DNA from: Sphingobacterium sp.
Lineage (GTDB): Bacteria; Bacteroidota; Bacteroidia; Sphingobacteriales; Sphingobacteriaceae
DNA: 55,557 nucleotides
Assembly: GCA_029239355.1 (NCBI GenBank)
Contig: JAQZAZ010000019.1
Location: 1 to 55,557 of the forward strand
Direction: 5' to 3'
Shown: piece after piece, positions 18,856-27,554 of the stretch
How the letters are laid out: the number at the start of each line of letters is the position of its first letter
Numbering within the stretch: the first letter of the stretch is position 1
Position numbers and translations under genes: made by a program
Notes under the pieces: model-generated
Told to the model about the DNA's origin: nothing
What the model saw: the letters and a program-made list of their open reading frames with translations, nothing else
Databases searched by the model: none

Positions 18856-19500
18856 ATGAAGCTAATAATATTTGATTTGGATGGAACATTGCTGGATACA
18901 TTACAAGACCTCGGCGACAGCTGCAATGCGATCCTTCAACAGTACGGCTATCCCATACATCCGCTATCAGCCTACAAAAAATTTGTGGGTAATGGTGTAC
19001 AAAAGCTGATCGAGCGGGCACTTCCCGAATATGCGCGAACATCGGAAATAGTAACACCGTTGCTAACAGCTTTTAAAAGCCACTATGAACAGCAGAAAAT
19101 ATCCCATACAAAACCTTATGAAGGGATTGTCTCGCTACTACAAACACTCAAATCCGAAGGCTATTTAATCTCAGTAGCATCCAATAAATATCACGAAGCG
19201 GTTATCCCACTGATCAAGCAGTATTTTCCTACTACCACTTTTGACCTGATCCTTGGCCATCGCACGGGACATCCGGCCAAACCCGATCCCGACATCGTCC
19301 TGGATACCCTCAGGACACTTGGTATAGCAAAAGAAGACTGCTTATATGTCGGCGATTCTTCTGTTGATATGGATACAGCCAATAATGCTGCTGTGACCGC
19401 AGTCGGTGTTACATGGGGTTTTCGTGATGAAAACGAATTGAGGCAACACGGTGCACAGCATATTATTCACATTCCACAGGAACTACTGAACATTGTATAA
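18856..19500 (+). CDS. HAD-superfamily phosphatase, phosphoglycolate phosphatase-like
   Basis: The 214-residue protein has all four HAD motifs: FDLDGTLLDT (nucleophile Asp 8), ISVASNKY (motif II, about 108), the lysine of GHPAKPDP (about 138) and YVGDSSVDMDTANNA (motif IV, about 165). The cap and KFVGNGVQKLIERAL segment fit the Gph subfamily, which removes 2-phosphoglycolate or acts on related small phosphoesters. The true substrate is not fixed by sequence. It stands alone between two strong hairpins. The short leader contains TAGCTTTA, one base off the -7 consensus and too close to the start to be convincing. Confidence 0.9.
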   Translation: MKLIIFDLDGTLLDTLQDLGDSCNAILQQYGYPIHPLSAYKKFVGNGVQKLIERALPEYARTSEIVTPLLTAFKSHYEQQKISHTKPYEGIVSLLQTLKSEGYLISVASNKYHEAVIPLIKQYFPTTTFDLILGHRTGHPAKPDPDIVLDTLRTLGIAKEDCLYVGDSSVDMDTANNAAVTAVGVTWGFRDENELRQHGAQHIIHIPQELLNIV

Positions 19501-19503
19501 AAG

Positions 19504-19549
19504 AAAAAGCTGAACTTTATTCCATCAATGGTTTGAGTTCAGCTTTTTT
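19504..19549. terminator. Bidirectional terminator between the HAD and GH29 genes
   Basis: AAAAAGCTGAACT (19504-19516) and AGTTCAGCTTTTTT (19536-19549) form a 13-bp stem with A and T flanks. It serves the convergent HAD (plus) and fucosidase (minus) genes. Confidence 0.85.
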
Positions 19550-19570
19550 AAATTAAAATATTGTAGTTAG

Positions 19571-21076
19571 CTACATTTTAGCATCCATCAATTTTTCACT
19601 TTGTGATTTTGGTTTTCCCAATTTCATTTTGATTACAAAAGCTTTATTCGAAACAAAAGCGTTAGGAAGTACAATATCGTAATAGGTATTTTTATCCAAG
19701 TCTAATCCGATATCCGTATGGCTTAGCTCCAAAGATTGTCCATTTTGAAGAATAATTGCTGAAACCGGAACTTCAGCTGCGTTTTTAGGAACAGCAATAC
19801 GCACAATATTGTTAACTGGCCGATTAAAAACCGTAAGGTAAAGATTGTCTTCTTTTTTTGTAAAATATCCTAATTTGGATGGCGCAAGAGCGGCATGTCT
19901 GACTCCATATACTGCTTCTCCATTTACTTTGATCCAGTCACCAATTTCTTTAGCTAACTTGTCTTCTCCAGGATGCATCCGTCCGTTTCCGTCAGGACCA
20001 AAGTTTAGCACAAAATTACCATTCATGGCAACGCAGTTCATCAACATATCAATGAGATCATCCGAGGTTTTTGTATAAATTCCCGACCAGTCCTTCATAT
20101 ACCCCCACCCATTCGGCGGTATTGTCATAACGCAATCCCAGTCACGTCCCTCCAGCCATTCAAACTCCTTAGGCATTTTTCGTTCCCAACCTTGTTCATA
20201 GTCGCCGAGCATATCACCATTGGAGTCGAAATGCCGCTTCCCGAATTCGTCATTTCTAAATCGACTTCCAATAATCAATCCGGGATGTTTTTCACGCAGT
20301 TCCTTTTCCAATTTATAGGTGAAGTCATACGACTGGATCCACGACTGATCCCAGGTACCATCAAACCAAAAACCTTTTATTTGCGGGTAGTTTTGTAGAA
20401 GTTCCAGCAACTGATTGCGCGTGTATTCCAAAAACTTATCGAATTTAGCCTTTTCTTCAGGAGTAGAGGGAGCTTTCCCCATATAGTTTGAATTATTCCA
20501 TTCAAGAATTGAAAAATACAAAAATACATCTATTCCTTCGGCTGTATAAGCATCTACGACCTGCTTGACGACATCTTTTTTATAAGGGCTTTTCTTGACG
20601 GTATAGTCTGTATACTTAGATGGCCAAAGGGCAAATCCATCATGATGCTTTGTGGTAAAAATAAGATACTTTGCCCCCATTTCTTTAGCCTGTTTAGCCC
20701 ATTTTTTTGCGTCAAAACCTGTAGGATTAAACTGCTTGTAGAGGTTGTCATAGGTATTCTTCCAACCTTTCGGTGCTGTTGGCCCACTCCAGGTACGTAT
20801 CCATTCGGATGCCGCCGCTCCTTTTCGTGCACTTACACCTTCCCATTCATTACCCGGAATTGCATATAAGCCCCAATGGATAAATTGACCCAGTCCATAG
20901 TTTCGGAACCGCTCCATCGCCTCATCTTTCCGATGGGCAGGCGTTAAAGGTCCATATTTTACTTCTATCCTGTTTTCTACTTTCTTACGTGGACCAGTCC
21001 ATTGTCCACAAGAAGTTTTCACCCCCAATAATACATTGCCGAGAATCAATGCGGTGATTAATTTATTGTATTTCAT
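19571..21076 (-). CDS. Glycoside hydrolase family 29 alpha-L-fucosidase
   Basis: I use the ATG at 21076 (501 residues), which starts the signal peptide MKYNKLITALILGNVLLG; the in-frame ATG at 21112 would add 12 hydrophilic residues. GH29 hallmarks are GLGQFIHWGLYAIPGNEW (about 57), AKEMGAKYLIFTTKHHDGFALW (about 130), GFWFDGTWD with nucleophile Asp 239 and NFVLNFGPDGNGRMHP (about 345). A beta C-terminal domain follows. The family removes alpha-linked fucose from glycoproteins and oligosaccharides with retention of configuration. It is the second gene of a unit with the GH20 enzyme (83-base gap). The signal peptide contains TSC, so it may be lipidated, though this is a weak lipobox. Confidence 0.92.
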   Translation of the reverse strand: MKYNKLITALILGNVLLGVKTSCGQWTGPRKKVENRIEVKYGPLTPAHRKDEAMERFRNYGLGQFIHWGLYAIPGNEWEGVSARKGAAASEWIRTWSGPTAPKGWKNTYDNLYKQFNPTGFDAKKWAKQAKEMGAKYLIFTTKHHDGFALWPSKYTDYTVKKSPYKKDVVKQVVDAYTAEGIDVFLYFSILEWNNSNYMGKAPSTPEEKAKFDKFLEYTRNQLLELLQNYPQIKGFWFDGTWDQSWIQSYDFTYKLEKELREKHPGLIIGSRFRNDEFGKRHFDSNGDMLGDYEQGWERKMPKEFEWLEGRDWDCVMTIPPNGWGYMKDWSGIYTKTSDDLIDMLMNCVAMNGNFVLNFGPDGNGRMHPGEDKLAKEIGDWIKVNGEAVYGVRHAALAPSKLGYFTKKEDNLYLTVFNRPVNNIVRIAVPKNAAEVPVSAIILQNGQSLELSHTDIGLDLDKNTYYDIVLPNAFVSNKAFVIKMKLGKPKSQSEKLMDAKM

Positions 21077-21159
21077 ACTATCGTTATTTTTTGAAAATTG
21101 TTTATCAAACAACCTAGAAGCTATTGTTATCGGCCTATTACATCAAGTCAGTACAATCG

Positions 21160-22758
21160 TTATTTTGGATTGTCTATATATTGTTTTTGTGACTTTTTGA
21201 TTACTGCCGGTTCTGGGTTTGCGTCTTTAAATGGGTCATAGTAATAAAGGCCTTGATCACGGAACAAAAGCAGATGTTTTTTAAGTTTGGTCGCAAACTG
21301 ATCAAAATTACGTGCTTCCCCCGGTGTCCATGCAGCCTCAGCCAATGCCGCTATTCTTGGAAACACAAGGTAATCCAAACGATTGACATTCGTTACTGTT
21401 TCCGTCCAGAGGTTCGCTTGAATACCCAAGACCTGTTTCTTTCTTTTACCTAAACTATCCAATTGGCTTCCCGCAAAATTATATACATCTTGCAATGGAT
21501 TAAAACCCTTACCCCACTTGCGGCCATACTTATGATTTTCTTGTTGTACAAAATCAAAGTACATCGGCAGCCTAGGGGTTAATATCGTCTGGTAGCCCTT
21601 ATTCAAAATCCGAGTCAGTTGCTCAGGTTTATCATGACGCCACCACATCATGACCGTCTGATCTTTGGCCAACTTGGCATCCATCATTTCATCCCAAACG
21701 ATAATCTTTCCGTTTATCCCAGCCACAGAATCAGCCATACGACGGATAAAATACTCTTCCACTTCTTTATTGGAGTTTAAGCCTCCTGTCTTTTTCAATT
21801 CCTGAACTTTGGTATCATTATCCCAGGCATCACTGCCGAAAGCGACCTCATCTCCTCCTAAATGAATATAGACAGAAGGAAACAGTGTTTTCACTTCACG
21901 CAAAACATCAGTCAAAAATGTATATGTTGTATTTTTTGCGGGATGAAAAGTAAAATCAGGATGTTTTTCATTCCCTCCACCGGACAGAATAGGATAAGCC
22001 CGATTTGCGGCGGTGGCATGCCCTGGCATATCTATTTCAGGTATCACTTCAATATTACGTTCAGCAGCATAGGTGATGATCTCACTGATATCAGCTTGAC
22101 CATAATACTGTACGGGCGCATAAGGATCGAGATAATTGCCTATCCCCCCAACTTGGGTTAACCAAGGGTATTTTTGTATACTTAAGCGCCATGCCGGTTC
22201 GTCTGTCAAATGCCAATGGAATTTATTCAACTTGTAAAATGCCATCCAATCCAGTAAAGATTTCACTTTCTCCTTACCAAAAAAATGACGTGATTCATCT
22301 AACATAAACCCTCGCCAACCATATTGCGGTTTGTCTTCAATATTCAATACAGGTAATAAGAATGCATTGCCTTTTCTTTCAGCACCAGTAAACACCTGCT
22401 CCAAACTAGCAAGGGCATTGACAATACCCGATCTATCAGAAGCATATATTGCAATACCTTTGGGATCAATATTTAAACGATATGCTTCATGCTGTAATTT
22501 GCTATCAAGCTTCACGATCATTTTTGCATCCTTTTCCAAGGAGGTGTAAGTTGAAATTCCAAAACGGCCCAACATCAGCTTCCGAAGATAGTGCAAAGAC
22601 GATTCAAACACAGCATCTCCAGTGACTCCAAAATTACCCTCCAGCTTCAACTCTCCCTGCCCCATTTTACATGCTAAAGGCTGCGGAATAATCGCGATTT
22701 GAGCTCTCACATTTTGAATGAGCAAGTAGGTTATAATAAATACTAATTTACGTTTCAT
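21160..22758 (-). CDS. Glycoside hydrolase family 20 beta-N-acetylhexosaminidase
   Basis: The 532-residue exported protein (signal peptide about 1-19, LLIQNVRAQ) has a GH20b N-terminal domain (about 20-140) and the catalytic barrel from YGWRGFMLDESRHFFGK (about 148). The catalytic pair is in HLGGDEVAFGSDAW (Asp 303, Glu 304), where the Asp helps the substrate N-acetyl group and the Glu is the acid. MMWWRHDK and LGIQANLWTETV complete the site. Such enzymes release terminal GlcNAc or GalNAc from N-glycans, mucin O-glycans or chitin oligomers. It leads the GH20-GH29 unit and is divergent from the GH2 gene, so the three could be controlled from the shared 22759-23183 region. Confidence 0.93.
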   Translation of the reverse strand: MKRKLVFIITYLLIQNVRAQIAIIPQPLACKMGQGELKLEGNFGVTGDAVFESSLHYLRKLMLGRFGISTYTSLEKDAKMIVKLDSKLQHEAYRLNIDPKGIAIYASDRSGIVNALASLEQVFTGAERKGNAFLLPVLNIEDKPQYGWRGFMLDESRHFFGKEKVKSLLDWMAFYKLNKFHWHLTDEPAWRLSIQKYPWLTQVGGIGNYLDPYAPVQYYGQADISEIITYAAERNIEVIPEIDMPGHATAANRAYPILSGGGNEKHPDFTFHPAKNTTYTFLTDVLREVKTLFPSVYIHLGGDEVAFGSDAWDNDTKVQELKKTGGLNSNKEVEEYFIRRMADSVAGINGKIIVWDEMMDAKLAKDQTVMMWWRHDKPEQLTRILNKGYQTILTPRLPMYFDFVQQENHKYGRKWGKGFNPLQDVYNFAGSQLDSLGKRKKQVLGIQANLWTETVTNVNRLDYLVFPRIAALAEAAWTPGEARNFDQFATKLKKHLLLFRDQGLYYYDPFKDANPEPAVIKKSQKQYIDNPK

Positions 22759-23183
22759 ATGATAATTAAGACTTTACCTTGGTTAGAAGGTGTTAAAATT
22801 AATTATTAAAGCATCATCCTGCTACATTTTTATAAAATCCTTATCTGCGATTCTGAGTTTGCTGTCCCCCCTAAACTAAAACCAAATAGTCATGGTCTTT
22901 AATCGATTCTAATTGTAGCTCTGCGTAATACAATGGTAAAGAAATTATTAAGTTATTACTGAAAGTCAAATCCAGTCAATCGTTTGCGCAACTCTCGAAA
23001 ACGTTATAGTGTATTTTATACAAACAAAACAATAGAGAAATATATTTAAACACAAAAATAATAAAGATTTAGAAAATTAATATTATTACAAGATTCTTCA
23101 TCAACCAAAACCCGCACAATTAGCGATTGTCTTTTTGTTGGTTATATTTGAAAACGAAACAAATACCCTAAGTTAAAAACCAT
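22759..23183. other. Divergent promoter region between GH20 and GH2 genes
   Basis: 425 AT-rich bases. It holds a plus-strand -7 element at 23143-23150, a minus-strand TATTTTTG at 23053-23060 (about 295 bases before the GH20 start), and AATCGTTTGCG at 22978-22988, whose pattern resembles half of a LacI-type operator and recurs before the M60 operon. No ORF or RNA gene was seen. Confidence 0.5.
23143..23150 (+). promoter_or_regulatory. -7 promoter element (TATATTTG) for the GH2 gene
   Basis: It is an exact TAnnTTTG match 33 bases before the GH2 start codon. A TTG lies only 13 bases upstream, too close for a standard -33 element. Confidence 0.5.
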
Positions 23184-25418
23184 ATGATTAAAAGGATTTT
23201 TTATACGCTCTTCTTTATTGGGATAACTATTCTGAATCTACAAGCCAGAACTGTCATTCCGTTCAATGCAAACTGGTCGTTTAAAAAAGGTCCGTTTTCC
23301 ACCTCAACATTGGACTACAACCAGATATTTGATGGAAAGTGGCAGTTGGTTACCCTACCACACACCTGGAATACAACAGACATGCAGACTGCAGAGATCA
23401 AACCGGGAAGTCTTGGAAAAAACGAACGTTTTTATACCGGCGATGCTTATTACCGCAAAACGTTTGTCCCAGGATCAGATTGGAAAGGTAAGCGTATTTT
23501 CATCCGATTTGAAGGGGTGAATACCAATACCGAAGTTTACTTAAATAATAAACCCCTTTCTTCCAAAGCAGAAAAAAATGATATTACCTACGATAACTCG
23601 CAACGAAATGGCAACTACAGTTTTGTTGGCCGACATCAGGGTGGCTATTCTGCTTTTGTCTTTGAATTAACCAATATGCTTCAATTGGGAGTGGAGAACG
23701 AGCTGTTGGTCAAGGTTAATAATGAAGCCAGTCCACAGGTTATTCCGGTAAACCACACCTTATTCCCTATGTACGGCGGCATTTATCGTCCTGTTGAACT
23801 TATAGTCACTGATGACATTCATGTTGCTGTGAATGACTTTGCTTCCCAAGGTGTCTATATCACGCAACAAAATGTTTCAAAAAGGACTGCGGATATAGCA
23901 TTAAAAATAAAAATTGACAACAAATCCGGGAAAATACAACCGATCGAATTGCTAACAACCATTTTTGAAAAAGATGGAACCATAAAAGCAAAACAACAAA
24001 CGGCATATACATTGCCACCACAGGGCCGTCAGGTCTTATCACAACAAATTGTGGTCAAAAGCCCACATTTATGGCAAGGACTGGACGATCCCTACCTTTA
24101 CAAGGTTGTGACACAGATCAAAAAAGATGGTCAGGTCATTGACGAGGTAACGACACCTTTAGGCATACGCAAATTTGAATTACGTACTGGCCAAGGTTTC
24201 TTTTTAAATGACATCAAGTATCCCCTATATGGTGTATGTCGACATCAGGATCGTTGGGGCAAAGGCTCAGCCTTGAGTAACGCCGACCACGACGAAGATC
24301 TTTCCATTATCAAGGAAATGGGAGCCACTTCCATCCGTTTAGCACACTATCAACAGTCATCATATTTTTATTCCAAATGCGATAGTATCGGGCTTGTGAT
24401 CTGGGCCGAAATCCCATTTGTGAATCGCGTGACAACATTTGAAGACAATAACGCCCAACAGCAGTTGAAAGAATTAATTCGACAAAATTTCAATCATCCT
24501 TCCATCTATATCTGGGGCATGCATAACGAAGTTTACTCCCCGTCCGCCTACACCGTAGAACTCACGACCAAACTAAATGATCTTGCTAAATCCGAAGACC
24601 CAGATCGTTACACCGTGTCTGTAAGCGGGTACAATGTAATTGATCACCCGGTTAACAACAATGCCGATGTGCAGGGAATCAATCATTATTTCGGTTGGTA
24701 TAACGGTGAACTGGAAGACAAATCCGAAAAGGATGACGACGTTGCGACTTGGGCAAAGCGCATCAGCCAAGAGTTCAAAGACTACAAGATTATTTTCTCC
24801 GAATACGGAGCTGAGGCAGTTCCTGAAGATCAGGCGGAAGAAGTAGGCAATTTTGGAAACCAATGGAGCAACCCCTCATTCTTTCCTGAAGAATATGCGA
24901 CAAAATTTCATGAAATCCATTGGGGAGTAATCTCAAAAAGTCCTATTTTTTTGGGATCATATGTGTGGAACACCTTTGATTTCGCTACACCAATTACGGC
25001 TTTGAATGTCAATCCCAGAAATTACAAAGGTTTAGTTTCCTTTGACCGCAAATTAAAGAAAGATGGCTTTTACTGGTACAAAGCCAACTGGAGTAAAGAA
25101 CCTGTATTGTACATTACCCAACGTCGTATGGTCAATCGTGGAAATGAAACTACCCCGGTAACCATTTATTCCAATAGAGGTGAACCAACCTTAAATGTTA
25201 ACGGAACTGTTATCAAAGGCGTTAGAAAAGGGCAAACAGATGTGCATTACATTTTTGACAAGGTCAAACTTACGAAGGGCGCTAACACGATCGAAGCTAA
25301 GATCATACAAAAAGACGGAAAGATATTGACAGATCGTATTCATTGGAATTACGATCCATGTTATAAGCAAAATGCATCAGGACCAACCAAATCAAAAACT
25401 GAACACGTAGGTCTCTAA
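23184..25418 (+). CDS. Glycoside hydrolase family 2 enzyme, probably beta-galactosidase
   Basis: The 744-residue exported protein (signal peptide about 1-21, ILNLQAR) has a jelly-roll sugar-binding domain (about 22-205; LVTLPHTWN, DAYYRKTF, RIFIRFEGVNTNTEVYLNN). An immunoglobulin-like domain follows (about 210-325), then the TIM barrel (about 330-620). The general acid/base is Glu 449 in WGMHNEVYSP and the nucleophile Glu 540 in FSEYGAEA. A short beta domain ends it. GH2 includes beta-galactosidases, glucuronidases and mannosidases. The LGIRKFELRTGQGFFLNDI and GVCRHQDR segments fit the beta-galactosidase branch best, but specificity is not certain. It is divergent from the GH20-GH29 unit and closed by a strong terminator. 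Confidence 0.9.
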   Translation: MIKRIFYTLFFIGITILNLQARTVIPFNANWSFKKGPFSTSTLDYNQIFDGKWQLVTLPHTWNTTDMQTAEIKPGSLGKNERFYTGDAYYRKTFVPGSDWKGKRIFIRFEGVNTNTEVYLNNKPLSSKAEKNDITYDNSQRNGNYSFVGRHQGGYSAFVFELTNMLQLGVENELLVKVNNEASPQVIPVNHTLFPMYGGIYRPVELIVTDDIHVAVNDFASQGVYITQQNVSKRTADIALKIKIDNKSGKIQPIELLTTIFEKDGTIKAKQQTAYTLPPQGRQVLSQQIVVKSPHLWQGLDDPYLYKVVTQIKKDGQVIDEVTTPLGIRKFELRTGQGFFLNDIKYPLYGVCRHQDRWGKGSALSNADHDEDLSIIKEMGATSIRLAHYQQSSYFYSKCDSIGLVIWAEIPFVNRVTTFEDNNAQQQLKELIRQNFNHPSIYIWGMHNEVYSPSAYTVELTTKLNDLAKSEDPDRYTVSVSGYNVIDHPVNNNADVQGINHYFGWYNGELEDKSEKDDDVATWAKRISQEFKDYKIIFSEYGAEAVPEDQAEEVGNFGNQWSNPSFFPEEYATKFHEIHWGVISKSPIFLGSYVWNTFDFATPITALNVNPRNYKGLVSFDRKLKKDGFYWYKANWSKEPVLYITQRRMVNRGNETTPVTIYSNRGEPTLNVNGTVIKGVRKGQTDVHYIFDKVKLTKGANTIEAKIIQKDGKILTDRIHWNYDPCYKQNASGPTKSKTEHVGL

Positions 25419-25440
25419 TACCAAAATTAAATAGAATGAA

Positions 25441-25474
25441 AAAGCCACACTAGTCCTTGCATTAGTGTGGCTTT
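25441..25474 (+). terminator. Terminator of the GH2 gene
   Basis: AAAGCCACACTA (25441-25452) pairs with TAGTGTGGCTTT (25463-25474) and is followed by a run of T. It lies 22 bases after the stop codon. Confidence 0.9.
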
Positions 25475-25564
25475 TTTTTGTTCATTAACCGACATAAGCT
25501 AACCATTTACCGAGATTCTCTCCAGATTAGCCTAATGACTCTCCCCCCTTCAGCAAATCTCCCC

Positions 25565-25572
25565 TACCTTTG
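25565..25572 (+). promoter_or_regulatory. -7 promoter element (TACCTTTG) for the DUF4342-like gene
   Basis: It is an exact TAnnTTTG match 41 bases before the ATG at 25614, predicting a leader of about 35 bases. No -33 element is evident. Confidence 0.5.
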
Positions 25573-25613
25573 AGCTATCAAATAAGAAATAAAAACATTA
25601 AAAAATAAACATC

Positions 25614-25892
25614 ATGGCAACTAAAACAACATTCAGCATCAACAGCAAAACGATCACAAAAGCTTTTCAAGACCTTTTTGATTCATTTAAAAGCTCACGC
25701 TTAAAGGTTTCTTCCAAAAATGGACAGGAATACCTCAACATATCATTACTACTGGCGGTGATCATTGGAGTTATTTTTCCTGTCGCCATCGTTGTTCTGA
25801 TTATTCTTACCCTAGTTTGTAGTCTTCAATTAGCAATCTTAGAAGAAGACAAACAGGAGGAAGAAAAACAAAAAATGATTGAATTAAAATAA
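25614..25892 (+). CDS. Small DUF4342-like membrane protein
   Basis: The 92-residue protein has a basic, serine-rich N-terminal half (TITKAFQDLFDSFKSSRLKVSS). A short strand-like segment comes next (NGQEYLNISLLLAVIIGV), then one long hydrophobic stretch (about 47-75) and a charged tail (EEDKQEEEKQKM). The pattern of a basic segment, a GxEYLxI-type strand and a hydrophobic segment is what I recall of DUF4342, whose function is unknown. It has its own predicted promoter and terminator, so it is a single-gene unit and probably a real, expressed protein. Confidence 0.7.
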   Translation: MATKTTFSINSKTITKAFQDLFDSFKSSRLKVSSKNGQEYLNISLLLAVIIGVIFPVAIVVLIILTLVCSLQLAILEEDKQEEEKQKMIELK

Positions 25893-25917
25893 GCTATACT
25901 TGATATAATTTTATACG

Positions 25918-25947
25918 AACTGGATGCCCAGCAATGGGCATCCAGTT
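25918..25947 (+). terminator. Terminator of the DUF4342-like gene
   Basis: AACTGGATGCCCA and TGGGCATCCAGTT form a perfect 13-bp stem with a GCAA tetraloop, followed by TTT. It lies 25 bases after the stop codon. Confidence 0.9.
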
Positions 25948-25978
25948 TTTCTCGAGGTACATTACTCCTTAGAAGCCA

Positions 25979-26038
25979 CTATTCCAAAGTTGGATTAAAT
26001 TCTCCGCCCCAGTCTTTACGTTGTATTTTTCTTAATCC
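25979..26038 (-). pseudogene. Relic of a SusD C-terminus
   Basis: On the minus strand these bases read GLRKIQRKDWGGEFNPTLE and a stop, with an in-frame stop just upstream. The end is nearly the same as the C-terminus of the intact SusD at 47134-48903 (KQNKDWGGEFNPMLE), and the two DNA segments match over most of about 33 bases. It lies between the DUF4342-like terminator and the terminator of the M60 operon and cannot be a gene by itself. It is most simply the remaining 3' end of a deleted or recombined SusD gene. Confidence 0.7.
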
Positions 26039-26072
26039 TCACTCTGTTTATTATGGGGCGGTTTTTAAATAA

Positions 26073-26120
26073 AAAGAGTGTTGAATTAAACGCTCATTTA
26101 CGATTAATTCAACACTCTTT
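26073..26120 (-). terminator. Terminator of the twelve-gene M60 operon
   Basis: AAAGAGTGTTGAATTAA (26073-26089) and its exact complement (26104-26120) form a 17-bp stem with a 14-base loop. On the minus strand it is followed by TTTATTT. It lies 23 bases after the last stop codon of the operon. Confidence 0.85.
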
Positions 26121-26142
26121 ACTCTTGTAAATACTACAATCG

Positions 26143-27537
26143 CTACAAATCGAATGCTCGGAACTCTGCGAGATGGGTGCTTGTCGCTCCCGCAGTGAAA
26201 GGCACAGTCATTGTGATCCGAACATATTGTGCTCTTGTAGGCGTAATGATATAATCCTGCCAAGTTGCTGTCGCTTCTGCAGAATTAAATGTCAAATCTT
26301 TTCCAACCATGGTCCAATTTGTCCCATCAACAGAAACCTCAACATTAAAGGTTTTAAATCCACCTGTTGTATTATTGTGTCTACGGATCATCCCAAACTT
26401 TGTGAAATTCTCCACTTTTCCAAAATTTATAATAAACCAGTGTGGATAATTAAAATTACCCGAAGACCACGTTGAATGCCAATAGGTATTAATATCACCA
26501 TCAATTAAGGAAGAACCTTTTCCATTTGCCTCTCCTTCATTAGTTTCAATAGAAGATACCGTTGCGGACCACAGGTTCTTAGCAATCGGAGCATAAAGCA
26601 ACAATGATTGTTCAGGAGATGATCCCCCCTCACTTGATACCACAACTTTCAAAACCCCTGGCTTACCACCAACATCAATTCTCAAAGATCCATTTGAATC
26701 TGTATTTTTTGTCACTGTAACAGTTTTCTGTCCACTAAATCCAACGTATGTACATTTTATGTCAATCGGATCACCTGTAACATTCTTCCATTGGAGAATA
26801 GCATTATTACCATCCATAGAAGAAGTTAATGACGGCAATATCATTTTATACACAAGCATCCCAGGAGCTAACTCTTTTTGCGTATTCAAATTTCTCTTCC
26901 AAAGCTCATCGTTTAGGCTTAATACAAAATCAATCTTTTTTGTATCATCCACCAAGTCCCCTACTCGCACAGTATCTGTAAGATTTGATTTAAAAGAGTG
27001 ATTCATTATTTTTCCATTAAGCACATAGGAAATAGTTCCCAGTATTTCACGGTCTGAAGTTTTTGGAAAAATAAATTCAACACCACCGGGAATAGGATTT
27101 ACTGAGAGATTACTCATTTTAAAATCTGCTTCAAACGGTCTTGGTGTCAGAACTGTTTTTGTTACTTTAGAAGGTGTTCCATCAGCGGTAAAATACTGTA
27201 AAAGAAAATCATAAGATTTAAGTTCATTTAAATGAATAACCACTGGGTCTGTAAATTTTGTCACCTCCAAAACCTTTTCGGATCCATCTTTATATTTGAT
27301 TTGTGCCTTTACGACACGGTCACTTAAAGCAGGCCAGTGAATCTCTACATTTTGATTAAAGGCAGAGACCAAGGTCAAATTTGTTGGTTTCGCTGTAGGG
27401 CGCGTTTCAGTCACAATTACCTCTTGACCTTCCTGTTTAGGGAAAACCAGTTCTTCTTCCTTACAGGCATAGAATGAAAGCAGCAAACCTGCAAAGAGAA
27501 GACTGTGATTCAGATTCATTTTAAGTATTCTTTTCAT
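26143..27537 (-). CDS. Surface lipoprotein with F5/8-type (discoidin) C-terminal domain
   Basis: The 464-residue protein has an SPII signal (LLLSFYACKEEE, Cys 25) followed by acidic residues of the kind that direct lipoproteins to the cell surface in Bacteroidota. Two fibronectin-like or DUF4959/DUF4998-like beta domains follow (about 45-130 and 135-310; LVSAFNQNVEIHWPALSDRV). A discoidin-type domain ends it (about 320-464; LIDGDINTYWHSTWSS, HWFIINFGKVENFTKFGMIRR). These parts are typical of carbohydrate- or glycoprotein-binding surface proteins, and no catalytic motif was seen. It is the last gene of the M60 operon, 17 bases after the second DUF4983 gene. A role in holding substrate near the M60 peptidase is inferred. 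Confidence 0.82.
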   Translation of the reverse strand: MKRILKMNLNHSLLFAGLLLSFYACKEEELVFPKQEGQEVIVTETRPTAKPTNLTLVSAFNQNVEIHWPALSDRVVKAQIKYKDGSEKVLEVTKFTDPVVIHLNELKSYDFLLQYFTADGTPSKVTKTVLTPRPFEADFKMSNLSVNPIPGGVEFIFPKTSDREILGTISYVLNGKIMNHSFKSNLTDTVRVGDLVDDTKKIDFVLSLNDELWKRNLNTQKELAPGMLVYKMILPSLTSSMDGNNAILQWKNVTGDPIDIKCTYVGFSGQKTVTVTKNTDSNGSLRIDVGGKPGVLKVVVSSEGGSSPEQSLLLYAPIAKNLWSATVSSIETNEGEANGKGSSLIDGDINTYWHSTWSSGNFNYPHWFIINFGKVENFTKFGMIRRHNNTTGGFKTFNVEVSVDGTNWTMVGKDLTFNSAEATATWQDYIITPTRAQYVRITMTVPFTAGATSTHLAEFRAFDL

Positions 27538-27554
27538 TTCAAAGGGTTAATTAG

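Noticed and set aside
21077..21112. Upstream ATG for the GH29 gene
   Set aside because: It would add twelve hydrophilic residues before a normal signal peptide.
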